From Limanda limanda (Eukaryota; Chordata; Actinopteri; Pleuronectiformes; Pleuronectidae), in NCBI RefSeq assembly GCF_963576545.1, contig NC_083648.1:16381436-16445435 (forward strand): a stretch of DNA of 64,000 nucleotides, written 5' to 3'. The position numbers were made by a program, and so were the translations under genes. Under the pieces are notes generated by a model. The model was not told the DNA's origin. It worked only from the letters and a program-made list of their open reading frames with translations, and did no database searches. Shown piece by piece: positions 10,980-24,180 of the stretch (positions are counted from its first letter, which is position 1; the number at the start of each line of letters is the position of its first letter).

Positions 10980-13900
10980 TCAAGCCTGCTCGAGGGAATT
11001 TCTTCAACTTTTGACCAGTTGTCACTTGGACTAAGATTTTCAGGTAAAGTGATTATGTTTCAGTTGTCAAAGGTCACAGTGACTTTATACGAATCTGGAA
11101 AGAAAGGTATGTAGTTATATGTATATGAAAGCTGCATTGATTGGCGGAGGCATACAACTATAGTGCGATAATTCTTATTAGAGTTACATTCTTAATGGTC
11201 CATGGTTATGACGAAAAAACTAAACAATAAATCAAGCAACAATATTTAATATCAATGAATTCAGGAGTAATTTTTATTCAAATTGTGATTTCCTCCAACA
11301 CATCATGGTCACCAGTTCACACTTCACGCTTTTCCAATGTACCGTATATGGTAATAAATATGACCCAAACTCCACCTGATGAAGTGTTAGTCTGTTTGTG
11401 ATCAGAACTCAGATTATCAAGAGTTTTACCTTGGACAAGAGACTTTCCTGTTCATTGACCACGGAATAGCTGAGTACACTGTCACCGACCTCTTTGCTCC
11501 TACATCTCTATAAAAGCTGTATTCCCTCTCAGGGTCTGTCAGAGCATGCAGGGAAGTGAATAGAATTTGATGGGAAAGATCGGAGGGAGAGTCAGTGACC
11601 AGTAACTGCAAGCTGAGAGCTGGCTAATGCCACAATATGAACTGAGAATCCACTGTGCCAAAGAGAATAGAAATGACCTCAGAACACTTGTTCCCCACAG
11701 TGCAGTAACATCTCCGGAGGAAGCACTCTCTGGTGATGAACCCCACCTCAGTGGGACCAGCTCAGGCGTCACTGACTTCTCTTGCCTGCCTACTGCTTAT
11801 TGAATTATCGACTGGTCTTCATACTGCGCTGTGGCTCCTCATTGCTCACACATACTGTACCAAAGCCGTAACTACCACTGAGGACACCAAGGACACTTCC
11901 ACTTACTTTTCACCCACATCCATTATAATTTTTCAATCAATAATGAATTTATTTCAAACGAAAATGTTTTTCCCAGCTTAAACCTAATGTATTTTTCTAC
12001 ACTGTTGTAAAAGGTTACTGCCACCTCACAGCTGCAGGACAACTTTCATTACTAAAATGGAGGACACACAGTCAGATGTTTTTTTCTTTTGTGGTAGGTT
12101 TTTATCGAGATGGTATAAGAGGGAAAAAGGAGACCCTAGTGTTAAGATGTGAGCGGAGCGGTTGGTTAAAATTGCACCTGGACTGGGCCAGTTGTAAATT
12201 CAAACTATTATCGAAGTATCAGCAAAATATGCAGCAACCAGCAGCTCTATTTGTTCTTTTATAAATTTCCCTATCTGAAGTTTCATTAAGTTTCAACAAC
12301 TCCAACATCAACATGATCAGTCATCATAGAAGGATTCGATTACTTTAGTTTTTTTTATTCTAGCAGTCACAGTGGCCTTAACAGTATCCTTAGAGAGAAT
12401 GTAATCAGACACGTTGCATTTTTATTACAGGAGGCTGTACTCACTTTCTCCACCATCATATAACAAATGCAGGATCCATGAGGTTGTTCAAAGTCTTGTA
12501 AATGTAATAATTACAGTCAAGTTGGAGTAGACAGGCCAATATGAATAAAAGCAATCATAACAGACTCACACTTTACTATAACTGTATCTGGATGGATTAT
12601 TCCGTGTGTGTCTCCAGCCACACTTGTGTTGGAGTAGGGGAAAGGAGTGGGACAGTTGTGTGATCCAAGGGTTTCACAATCTGTGGTAATGTTTGCTAAG
12701 TAGGGCTGAGAAGCAATCAGTGGCACCATAAGCCCAACTTCAAGCTTGATAACACAAAATCTACAACTATTCCTGCACCTGATTAAATGTTAAAATGGTG
12801 GTGAGTTTGGAGCTGGAGACGAGTAGGTGGGAGGAGTAGAATAGAAGAGTTGGTTAAGAGGAGGAAGAGAGGGGCACGATAAAAAATAAGCCCTCTAGCT
12901 TTTCTGTAGTGTCATGTCATACCTTTGAATTTTTGAAACTATGGTAAAACAAACAGAAAGAATGCCTAGTGCTTGTGTGTCCAGTGACGTTAATTTAAAT
13001 TAAATATTTCATGTTTAAGTGTAAACAAAACACTTCCTACATTTTCTGTGGTGGAAGTTGTAGCAACACTATCAAATATGTATCAGTGGACTTCAAATTC
13101 TTCATATGAGATTTTGTTGTTGTAAATTGAACCGTGTTCATAACCAATAGAAATCCTCATGATTTCAACTGTGTTTAAAGTCAAATATGTCATTTGACAT
13201 TTCAGTGTCCCTCTCTTATCGTATCAAGGGAAACATGAGCTTCTTTGTGGTAAAGGGTGAAGTCTTGCTGCTGCGGAATCAGTGTTCTTTGTCCGGCTGT
13301 AATTTAATTGCCTCGCTGGAACACAGCTACAGGTGCACCCAGGTCAGCGGGCTTTGTGCCAGGTCAGCATTTTTTATTCTTGTTGTCTTTCAGGACAACA
13401 TCATGTCCTCACCTCTGAGAACACGTTGTGGTGGGAAAGCAAGCCTGATGGGCAGAGTTTGAAAGAAAACAGCTCTTACTTAAAGTTTTATACCAGGATG
13501 GATATGCACTGGAGGGTGTGTTTGTGTGTTTGTCTGTGTGTGTGCATGTTGGTGAGACAAAGTAAGACCTTTTACAAACAATAGCACAGCTGGATCTGTG
13601 TGTGTTTGCGTTTGTATAAGCTTGCAAATATTTCACTTTGTATGAGAACGTTGGAATTGCCAATTAGAAGTAACTAAGTAACTAAGGACTTTGTATCTGC
13701 TTGATTTAAGTTTTAATTTTGAAATATCATAATAGAGCAGACAAACACAGTAAACAGATAAGTCTTAGTTGTGTGAATGTAGTGTACATTCCTATATACA
13801 CATATAAATAAGTTGGCTCATTAAACAATTCATCCAAAATAAATATGAAACATTTTCTTTTGTATTTATTTGAATTTAATTGAAACATTTTGCTCTCAAA

Positions 13901-16900
13901 TGTGTTTGTTTGTAAATCAACAAAATGGACAAACTAACAAATGCAGAAAAAAATAAATGTTGTGAAAAGCTAAAAGAGGAACACAAAAACAAAAGAAATC
14001 ATAACCCATAAGTGAAGAGAAGCTAAATCATAACAATAGAAAATAAAGCAGAGAGCTAGGTCGGTTTGGATGCAGTTCACCTCATATAAACATAAAAGCA
14101 TCCATGAGCCGGAGCACGTCAATTTAAACACAATCCTGCTATGTCATTAGATTGACATGAATAACCCTTTTCCCTTTCTGGAAAAAACCCAAATTGCATC
14201 AAAAGATTACATCAGCAGGACGATTGTGCTTCACTAACAAACAGTTTTATGGTACAATTCATTTTAGACCTGCTTGCCCGAATATAGCCACATTTAAGCC
14301 CGTCTTTAAGCCAGTAAAGCCCATTCATACAACCTGAGAATTTTCAGGTAGCAATCTTTTGAGCTTTGAAGCAACCAAAAGAATTTCTCAGACTGAGTTT
14401 AATTTGCAGCTCTGACCCAGGCATTTCTGCGTCACAATAGAAACCTTTGTGTTGAGCCCAGAGGGAAACATGATGTAACACTGCATAAATGTTTCTCACT
14501 GTTACTGCAGGCTGTTTTCATGTGCTGTGTGACATTAGTTCAGCTGAGATTATGCAGCCTCTCAATACTTATTATGTGAACCTCGTGTTTCACATAATAG
14601 CAGCCCCCTAATTAACTCTGCTTATTTCTGCTCCTTCCGCTCTTTGTCTGTGTTTTCTTTTCACTTTCTTTTTTTTTCGTCATTTCATTTCTTGAAGTTT
14701 CTTTCTGTTGGCAATTTCCACCTCTCTCCCTCGCTCCCAATGCAGCTAAACAACTTCTGAAAAATGCCAGGAGAGTGAAATCACAGTGGAAGGTGTGGGG
14801 ATGTGGCGTGTGCCCATGATAAGAAAAGACTGTAGACGATGTGAGCCATTGTTGCTAATATTAATTCTTGTTTTGGCACCATAAGATCAGCTCTTTAGGT
14901 TTTGAGTCCTTAGAATTAGATTTGGGTACAGAAAAAAAAGAATTACTTCAATACATCGAGTACCGATTCATGTTAAATTAAGGAAAACAAGGCCGACTTA
15001 GAGAAATGAAAAATGGATTAATAAAGATTTTTTAAATCATGCCAACCACAGTAAATATGTCCATTATGACCTGTGCATGTCACAAGTTATGGTCTTTCGG
15101 GTCCAGAACCCTTCCTTCGTTTTGTAACAGGCTGAATAAAAATGCTGCGTACAACTCACAATGTCTTGTACTATTTACTGTTGTTGTATTTGCCAGAATG
15201 TTTGAACAGAAGGACCTGACATATTTTGACAGCGCTGTCAGATTATACGGTTTTTCACTCTCTGATATTATATTTTTTTTACAATATGTAACTTTCTGTG
15301 GGGAGAGGAAGCCTTGAGGCAGTGGAGTGTATTGTTATACAGCAGGTCAGCTTCCTCCAGCACGTTGCCTATCACGATGTGCTGCCTGGCCTCAGATACA
15401 CGTGCAGCCTAAGGGAGAGATAACATGGCAACTGTGAAGCCACTGCAGCCGTCGAAGAAACAGGGCTGGCTTTTGTCTGCTGCAAGTTCAGCCTGTTCTT
15501 TTTTTTGTTGTCATTGTATTGCCTGTACCGGGGCTTCATCTCTCCCTCTGTGAAGACGTGCAGCAAATGGCACAGCCTTGAAAGGTAACTGTCAGACGCA
15601 CAAATGAGTAAATAATGTGAAGTAAACTTGACTTTGGTTTATAGAGGCACAGAAAGCGGTGAGTTTATCTCTCACTGCTTTTAGGCAACCTGTTTTCAGT
15701 ATGAGCTCCCAATGTGTGACAATTCAATGAAACAATGTTTGGATGGTAAGCAAGGGGAAGGTTTTTCTCCTCCTTTCCGCCCAACTGAATCCAGTATTAG
15801 AGGGCTGCCATTGGATTGAAGTCATTTATCTTTCCCATGTGTATATGGCATTATGAGTAATGGTACTTTCACGCTTTTCAGCTCCCTTGATTACTTTGGC
15901 CCCGGCTCCTCCTCCCCCATGCCTTTTTATTCCAATGACATATTCTTTCAAATATAATGCAGACAACTTTGACAAAGTCACATGCGACCTGCAGAGGATT
16001 GAAAGTGAACAGGAGACTGGCAGAGGTTTGGACACAATTGAGCAACAATGAAAAGTTTTCAGATGCTATTAGCGTGGCATTGCTGAGGCACTGATGGCTG
16101 CATTTTTTCAAATTCTTAACCCTTAAATTCCGTCGATGTACATATTTCATACCGCTCACATGGTATTCCTTTGTGGTTTTCTTACAATGCTGTCTCATTC
16201 TCCATTCATCATGTTGTTGTTGAAAATGTATGGTACACCCTCACACAGTCTTACTGTTGCCGGTCTGCTCATATTTCTCTTTATGTCTTTTTAATAGTTG
16301 CTTCTTCACCGGGTGGCATTGGTGAAGACTACAATGCAAAAAGCGTTTTCCAGCCGACAGTTCTAAGCTAAGATGGCAACAAAGGTTGGAATCTGTTGTT
16401 GCTCAATGTGACAGGTCATTCCTTTTAAAGGAATCTGCCTTGCCCCATTGTTATCACTAAGCAGCTGAAGCGGTGCTGTAGCCATGGCAGCCTGTGGTTA
16501 GTTGGCTGGCTGGCTGCTGGTCAGTGCCCAGTTCTAAGCCAATACTGCTGGACAAAGCCTGATTAGTGTTAGTGACTGCACATAGATCTTAGCTGGCTCA
16601 CCCTCGGCTCTGCTTCCTTGCCTCTTCTTTGTATATCAGATTGTCGCACACACACACACAAATTAAATTAAATTAAAATGGATAAATATTAAGTGTCTTA
16701 AGTTAGTTAGCTATTCAGTGGGTGACATTTAAGTATAGGTGCATGGATAAAATAAATCTTCCAGAGCTTTTTGCCACATTTCACTTGTCTTCGTCATCAC
16801 ATTTGAAGAAAGTCAAGGTGTGTAAGTGAACAGTGACATGCAATCTTTTCGTCTCGGTTGTTGTTTCCAAGGTCAAAATGAACTTTCACGCACCGTCATA

Positions 16901-17220
16901 AGGTATTATTTTGAATGTTTCACACCTAAGCTGTTGGGTGACGTTAATTTCAAGGCTGCTGGCTCTGAAGAGGATCTTTGTCGTCGCTCTTCTTGTGGTA
17001 GTTAGACTGGATATTTTGAACTATAAGCATAAGTAATTGTCCTTGATCATTGAAAACTGGGCTTAAGGAGTTGTGTGTCAGTTGTTCAAAAAAAAACCCT
17101 CTTCTATCAGCCAGAAACACTTGTATATGAGTCACAGTCAATGTCCTATAGAGCAATACTGCTGAGCTGTGCAAGAGCCAGCCTCTCCAAATAACTGGAC
17201 AAGGTTCTGTCGGAAAAAGT
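10980..17220. other. Unremarkable intron, 11-17.2 kb
   Basis: No recognised gene. Around 11137-11160 TTGGCGGAGGCATACAACTA resembles the end of the GGAGGTTATGTTTTC repeat family but is too short to assign. 13510-13545 and 16650-16661 hold short GT/CA tracts. Confidence 0.45.
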
Positions 17221-17229
17221 GTCTAGTTA

Positions 17230-17335
17230 CTTTAGTTTCTTCTTCTGCGTCGTCTACTTTATCTAATTTAAAGTCTTCTTCACTGTCTTTGTTTTCTTCC
17301 TCATCTTCTTCTCCTTCTGCTTCTCTTTCTCAGAT
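17230..17335. repeat. TTC/TCT-rich low-complexity tract
   Basis: An imperfect triplet-rich pyrimidine tract. On the minus strand one frame gives an acidic run of Glu/Asp over about 75 codons but has no Met and no good splice sites, so it is treated as non-coding. Confidence 0.7.
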
Positions 17336-17567
17336 GCACTCTCAGTTCATTTTGATATAAATGGTTTCTCTGCTGTGGTTTCCTTTTATCCTTTTAGTAT
17401 TTCCATTTTCATTTAAAATTTAAAAATTTAAATGTGCTGTAGATTCGCCGCAATCAACTCGGGAGTAATTGAGCCTTGAGTACACAAGATTTTTTGGACG
17501 TCAATGACCAAACATTGTGAAAAAGGGGACAGATATGACATCTGGTATAAAGACATTTCACTCAATT

Positions 17568-17750
17568 CATTACATGTCATTTAGCTGACACTTTTATCCA
17601 AAGCGACTTACAATGCATGCATTCAACATTTCTCTTGGGCCAATTGTGGGCTTAAGCATCTCACCATAGGACATTTCAGCATGAGCTGAGATTCGAGCCA
17701 CCGACCTTCTGGTTGGAGGCTACCACTCTACCCCCTCAGCCAAAACCGCC
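17568..17750 (-). mobile_element. tRNA-derived SINE with LINE-like 3' tail
   Basis: On the minus strand the head has an A-box-like TGGCTGAGGGGGTAGAGTGG (17723-17742) and a B-box-like GGCTCGAATCTC (17688-17699), the two internal RNA polymerase III promoter boxes of a tRNA-derived SINE. The body ends with TTGTAAGTCGCTTTGGATAA (about 17598-17617), then AAAGTGTCAGCTAAATGACA and ATG-type tail repeats. This 3' tail is widespread in teleost SINEs and their partner LINEs. It is about 183 bases long and moderately diverged. Confidence 0.8.
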
Positions 17751-18164
17751 TACATACAGTACAGCACTGCAGTCCAAGAAAGCTGGATGAGTTTATCTCT
17801 CTGTAAAGATTTTCTCCTTTTTGTGTGTGAGTGTGTATGTGTGTTTGTCAGGGTAGCAACAATATGAGAGTTTCATGGTATGATAACTGCCTCAGAAAAT
17901 GTCATTGTTTCATGGCATCACAATATTTCATATTTCTTTATTTGGCATGTTTGGACGTGAGATCTAACTAGCTGTGTGACACTTGGTTGAGATGGATCAG
18001 GAAGTGTCCTTGCAGCAAGACCATGAATTAACAGGGTCAGAGTAGCAAATGAATGATGAAACAAAATGGCAACATCGTAACTGAAACATGATAAACTAAA
18101 GCATGTTTGCACCATTTTGGGAGGAAGTAGTCACACTAATCCAGCACTGCAAAACAACTCTGAT

Positions 18165-18635
18165 ACTGTGACAATTGATGCAAAAGGAACAAAGAGCCCA
18201 AATGCAGTCACCATTTGCTAAACAAAAAGAGGAACAAAGTTGTGCAGAGCGGTCAGACAGGTAAGACTCAAACCTGGTAGAGCAGTCTCAACAGGAAAAG
18301 AAAGAGGAGGGGAGCAGGCTGAAATCCAAAATCCAAAAAGAAACAGTCAATTTGTCTAAACACAGGCAAGTCATGGAGAATAAAACATGGAGAACGAAGA
18401 CAAGACGTACACAGTAAACAAACGTTATGTTCCGGCAACTAGAAAGGGGGAAACACAAGGTAAGAGAGACACTGAACTAATTAACTAATGAAACACAGCA
18501 AGATAAACACAAAGACGGTAGGTAAACCACTACAGACACGCAAGGATAGTATTTAAAGCATAAAATCTAAACAGACAACCTAAACAGAGGCCAGACAGGA
18601 TGTGCTCAAGAAGGGAAGACTGTGATACTTACTAA
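18165..18635. repeat. Long degraded teleost-type interspersed repeat
   Basis: This runs from CTGTGACAATTGATGC to GAAGACTGTGATACTT. Characteristic phrases are GCGGTCAGACAGGTAAGACT, AGGCTGAAATCCAAAATCC, AAACAGTCAATTTGTC.AAACACAGGCAAG, GGGAAACACAAGGTAAGAGA and a stretch near GTATTTAAAGCATAAAA. This A-rich, purine-heavy composition and these phrases recur in many fish genomes. No protein is encoded, and the class (DNA element or retroposon) is uncertain. Confidence 0.5.
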
Positions 18636-19395
18636 TAAAAGTCCTGCATGAAGAAAAATGATGAGTAAAACTAAATGGGCTTATTCTGTAAATATTTTAA
18701 GTAAAAGTAGTCGATGCAGAAACACTGTTATATATTATATCATTTTATTAAAAAAAATTGGGATTTTATTGTTGTCATTGGTGGGAGTGAACCAATTTGG
18801 AACTATTTTGTGTAGGAGAGCAGCTAATGATTATTTTCATTATCATTTAATCTGCTTATTATTTTTGCCATTTATTCATTGATTGATGGGTTTGATTTAA
18901 AATGGTGTAATAAGTGCACTAAACCATTATGACGATATTTGTCAATCTTGTGTAGGTGTGCCACAGTGCAGCCGGAGTCACACACAGACACACTTTTTTA
19001 TTTCAGACCCGTGAGCTGGGAAAGTGTGTGTGTGTTTCTGTATCTGTTTGTAAGTCAGAGGTTACATAGCGGCCAGACGGTGCCAGGAGCCAAGATTTGC
19101 TAAATAATTTTAGTGCACCTGCTCTACTTGGTTTCCTAGCCTTAAACTGTGCAGGAGGACCCCCTGATGCTTGACAATGGAATATAACTGGATCAGTTGC
19201 AGTTTCAGGCCATAGGGGCAGTGGCAGTTTCCCATGTTCATTTTTGTACTGGAAATGTAGTTTAAATCACTTCATTTGAATTAATTCCAAAAACATGAGG
19301 GACACTCCCATCCTCCTTGGGTGCCCTGCTGCCCCGGGTTTGTGTTCTTGTATCGACTTCTCTACCCCTTGGTCCATAACCTATCCCTTATATTT

Positions 19396-19450
19396 CCCCC
19401 CCCCCCATCTTTCTGTGTCACTTTGATTTCTTTCTTTCTTTCTTTCTTTG
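19396..19450. repeat. Poly-C run and (TTTC)n tract
   Basis: Eleven Cs (19396-19406) are followed by TTTC repeats (about 19430-19449). Confidence 0.9.
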
Positions 19451-19573
19451 TCTCTCTTCCACTTACTGGCTGAGCTCCCATCTAGTCACATTATCACTGA
19501 AACACACACATGCACACTTTGGTAACGTGTACACACCTCTACCCCCTTAGTGTCTTGGTGGGCTTATCACACA

Positions 19574-19574
<1 letters not shown>

Positions 19575-19611
<37 letters not shown>
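19575..19611. repeat. (AC)n microsatellite
   Basis: An uninterrupted AC run of about 37 bases. Confidence 0.95.
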
Positions 19612-19615
<4 letters not shown>

Positions 19616-22600
19616 GCACCTTATCCCCCTAAAACCCACACCTAGTCAACTTTTATACAGTGGACAATGTGTTCTATCTGCCACGTTGTGCTTATGACTC
19701 CTTCACAATGGTGGCTGTTTGTCCAGTTTATCTTCACCTGTCAGACATCCTCCCAGTCAGGCTCAAGGCTTCTGGGGATTGTATCAGTCAGCAGCAAAAG
19801 ACACAAAACACACAATCCCTGACACACAAAAACACAAACATACACAGTGAGCATGAGCTGGTTGCCCAAGGCTGTTGCTGGAACGACTGGCTAACCACCA
19901 GGAGTTACATAGACTGCTTAAAGTCTATCAGTCAATAGTCCATCACCCCTGGTCTTCTCTACCATGGTGGTTTGGATATAGCCTCAGGCTGTGTATGAGT
20001 GTGTGTGGTTGGGATTCTGGAAGAATAAAATGAATAGGTATTAAAAAGAAAGACAGACCCAAGGATATGTAGTGGTGCTGACCAATTACTTGAGAATGTG
20101 ATTTTTCTGGATTATCAGAGGGGATTTTAATCTGTGATACTTGAAATTGAGCTGCAAAGACTAAGAACTTTTCTTTTCTATTTTAGTGATCCAGATTTAA
20201 TGAATTTGTCTGGAATGCCAAGTTAACCCAGACTGTGACTGTTTAGTTCTTTTTTTATTTTGCCCAAAATAGTCATAAACATTGAAATGTACCCATTGAA
20301 AATGCTATACCACCTCAGAATAAGCAGCAATGTTTCACTCAGGTTCATCCATTTTAAACCCTAATGGATGCATCTTTGCCCATTTGTCACTGCCAAGGCA
20401 AATTTTCATCCACCCACATCTTTGCAATCCCTTTCTCTCTGCAATCACACAGCCTCAAAAAGGCTTTTCATTTTTTGGTCAGAACACACCTTCCGGCTAT
20501 CACGAAATGAGGAGCATGTGTCGGAAGAATTTTCATCTTAAACAAAGCAAAATTAGTCAATCTCCAGACAACATATAGAGGAATAGAGAGGAATAGAGGA
20601 ATTTAAATTGAGGTCGTGTTTTTTGTATATCAGACTTTTCTGGCTGATCTGTTCTCTTTACTGTGCTGATGTTTTGTTTTAGCCATTTATTCTGAGCATT
20701 GCTTAAACTTTGTGTTTATTCACTGTAGTGATTATGCAAGTAAAAAGGGAAACTCATGCTCATAATGATTTTAATTATGGATATGAATTCCAGACACAAG
20801 CATTATGCTAAATTACATTACGTGTTTTGTTAATCAACCTTACTAGTGAAGTAGTCTAAAGGTATTGTTATCGTGCCCAGTTTTATTCAAGGTAATGGAA
20901 CGTTTCATTTTGGTTGCATTATAATTGCATCATAGCCACTTTATCCGGGGCTTTGCTGCATGAGGTGAATAAAACACGATTAGTCCCTGAGTCGCTCGCA
21001 TCAGGTAGATTTTCCTCTGCAATGGTGGTGAAGACAACAATTCCCATGATCCCGCTCTGCCTCATAAGTCAAACTTGGTGTTTTGTTGTTGTTATGATTA
21101 AGAGAAGTTGTTGCATACTGTACTTTTAAGACCCTAATTCCATAAATGTTGAATACACATACTCTCTCTTACTTTGCTCTTTCCAGTTTTCATGACTGCT
21201 ATAGGTCACCTAACACTAAAATGGAACTACGGGTGGCAATAAGCTGTTGTTGTTGGAATTTGACATTTTACACATCAATTTAGTTTGAGCCTTGGTGTTC
21301 ATGTAAGACACACACTGGTTGTGACCAGTAGCCTTCTAAGAAAAAGTACTAAAACGGTTCTTAAAAGCTCCAAATCCTCATTCCCAGTGGTGCAGTGCTT
21401 AGTAATTCTGTCTGTGTTGTTGGATGACTGTATATTGGTGTGTTTGCATACACATTTGTGTGTACTAAATGACTCCGCTGTGGAATGTAACTGTTTTTTA
21501 TGCTTTTATGCTTTTTATTATACTTTCTAGAGGGGCTTATAGGCCCCTTCAGCCATGACTAAAGCTTTTCCCCCACTTTAAAAGGGCCACTGCCAGCAAC
21601 TCTAACCTCCCCTGGGTGATTTCTCCCTCTTTATCCACAGTGCCATGCATGGATTTGCAACTACTTTCCAGCCGTATACCATACCTTTTATATTTAAAGT
21701 TCTTAAAGCCTGCGTTTTCTATTTGAAAATATTCCTTTACACTTTTATAGCCAACAAACAGCCTGGAATAAATGCTTCTTGGAATGGAGTATAACAGCCA
21801 CGCTTATAATTGAAACTGCAAAAGAGCACCAATTTCTGAGCGCTGGTTTCTAAGGCTCAGTTGAAGAGCGTGTTGATCTGTTGTTAAGGGGATTTGTGTG
21901 TGGTACTTTTCATATAGCACTAATACCATGCACACAACATTTGTCAGCATGTTCAATTGTGTATTTGTCAAAGTCATGTTTGAGTACAGTCAGCAGCTCA
22001 GAAGTATTTCCACAGCAGTTTTTTTCAAGCACATCATTGTTTTCCATTAATTATTAAAATAATTATTAAATTATTAAAATTACTAACTTGCTATTTGCAG
22101 CACTATTTGCAAGACTGACCTGTGGGTGTGCAAACGCACCCCTGTTATGCCATAGATTGAATTAATTCTGTGTGAAACGCTGCATCATTTACATAAAAAA
22201 ATCTATCTGTATTCTCTTTCCTCAAAGAGGCATCTCAGGATGTATTTTATGACATCTTCACAAGGGAACAGCCTCGTCATTTATTTGGCCTTCTGATGTA
22301 GTCACTGTGCTCGGCTATGAGCTCTGCTGTGGACACCACAGTGGAAGTAATTTCCTGCTCCCTTGAACAGATATAACAGACTTCCTTCTTTTTTCAATCC
22401 ATTATTCCTCTTGAGGGCTTATACTTGTTCGACATTGTTCAGAGAACACTGAACTGGAGGTGTCGTTGTACAGTTTGTAGTGAAAGTTACACACTGGTCG
22501 TCTCAGCCAGAAGACGGATAGCTTTCATTTGAACTTGTCCATATCAAAGTGCGATTAGTTTAACAAGTGCCCAGTTGCTTGTGAAACAACAGCTGACCAA

Positions 22601-24162
22601 GCAAACTTAAATATCTCTCTTCTACTTTTTCATTATTCTGAGTTGCCATCAACTTGAGACTTTACCTTAATTACATCTAGTTCATTGTCTGAGAAGAGGA
22701 TGGAGAAGGTGGCGTAATCATAAATGACAGCAAAACATTGCAAAAAATTCTAAGAATAGCACATTTTTGTGTTCATTTGGCTAAGGTGCTGTAAATTGCT
22801 GCGAAAACCCTGCATTACATATGAGTAGAACACTGAACTTCTCTCCAGATACGTCTCTGTGGGCAGCCTAATGGCTAATGTTGACATAAAGATCATCATA
22901 AAAATAGATGACCTGACAGCTTGTATCTAGATACTGTGGCTTCACTCCCTGACATCATCAGTTTAGGATGGCTACAGCCGTAGGATATTTTGGCTTAATT
23001 TGAATAAACTTTGCATTGTCCATCTTTATCTATCTTTCTATCTCTCTAGTCCTTGTTCAGGTAAAAAATAATTCCAACATTTATGCACATGTGCTCCTTG
23101 GGGAAAAAAAGTAGGCTCCAAGCTGCAAAATGCATGTTTTATATTTCTCCCTCTGTCTTCACTTGGAGCCCAGGAAGATGTCCCACCTGTGAGTGTCAGA
23201 CTGACAGTTAACACCTGTTACCTGATACCACTGACAGCGACAGACGCCAAGTTTGAGAGAGACACAGTTAAGTAGGTTTAGATGACAGATTTACCATGAC
23301 AGACAGAGGATCAGTTTGAAAAGTTAGAGAGAGTAAAACTCGGCTGATACAACTGAGACGCGAGTCAGCAACAAAGGGGATAAGAGAATCAGCAGCATGA
23401 CAGATGTCTGCCCGTGTACAACTATCATGAGAGGAGTGGATCCAGAGATGTGTCTCTCATCTTGTCTGGTGTCGTCACTGTCAAACAAGAGAGACTTGTA
23501 TATACAAAATGCAGTATTCGTATACTGTAATACAGCCCAACAGAAACGTATGAAAGACTATTATCAGCAGCTTATATGCCAACTGATAATACATATGACT
23601 TGTTCCCCAACAACTTTTTACAAGCTGTATAGCCGCTGAGAACCTATTCACCACTGGCCATGTCTGTCTTTGTAGGATCCATTGTGATGTAATGGCTAGT
23701 TTGCTATTGGTAGTGACAATGATTTGAGCAGAAGTCAAGTGTTCAAAGGATGTGTAACAAGCTTTCACAATAAAAAAAACTTTTTTATTTAATTAGAATT
23801 AGCATTAAGATTTTAGTTTGACCTCTCCAGAAAGAAAACATTCTTTAGTTCACACCCTCAGCCTGACCTGTGCCTGTACCTGTGAATATATAAATATAAT
23901 TTGAGAAAACACAGAGGCACACCGTACATGCACACACAATAATTTTAAACAATTTTGTTATGTTTATGAGATTGTTGTATTTGATTTGAAATAAGTGAAA
24001 ATGGTCGATTTTTTTATTTTATTTCAGTTGATTGTTGCACGAAGCCCAAATCTGTGGAGTGGAACAGTTTCTAATTCCAGTCAGTCACACTGCCATCCAT
24101 TTCCACTCACCACGGCTCCTCTCGCCGCCTGCTGCTTTCTGTTAATGGAGATATCACCTCCT

Positions 24163-24180
24163 CCCCCCCCTCCCCCCCCC
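24163..24180. repeat. C8-T-C9 run
   Basis: Eight Cs, one T, nine Cs, within a broader pyrimidine-rich stretch (24150-24245). Confidence 0.95.

Noticed and set aside
17104..17340. Minus-strand acidic Glu/Asp-rich frame of about 75 codons
   Set aside because: Acidic run is the product of a TTC/TCT low-complexity tract; no Met, a stop lies just upstream and there are no splice signals. Calsyntenin's own acidic tail would be on the plus strand and far downstream.
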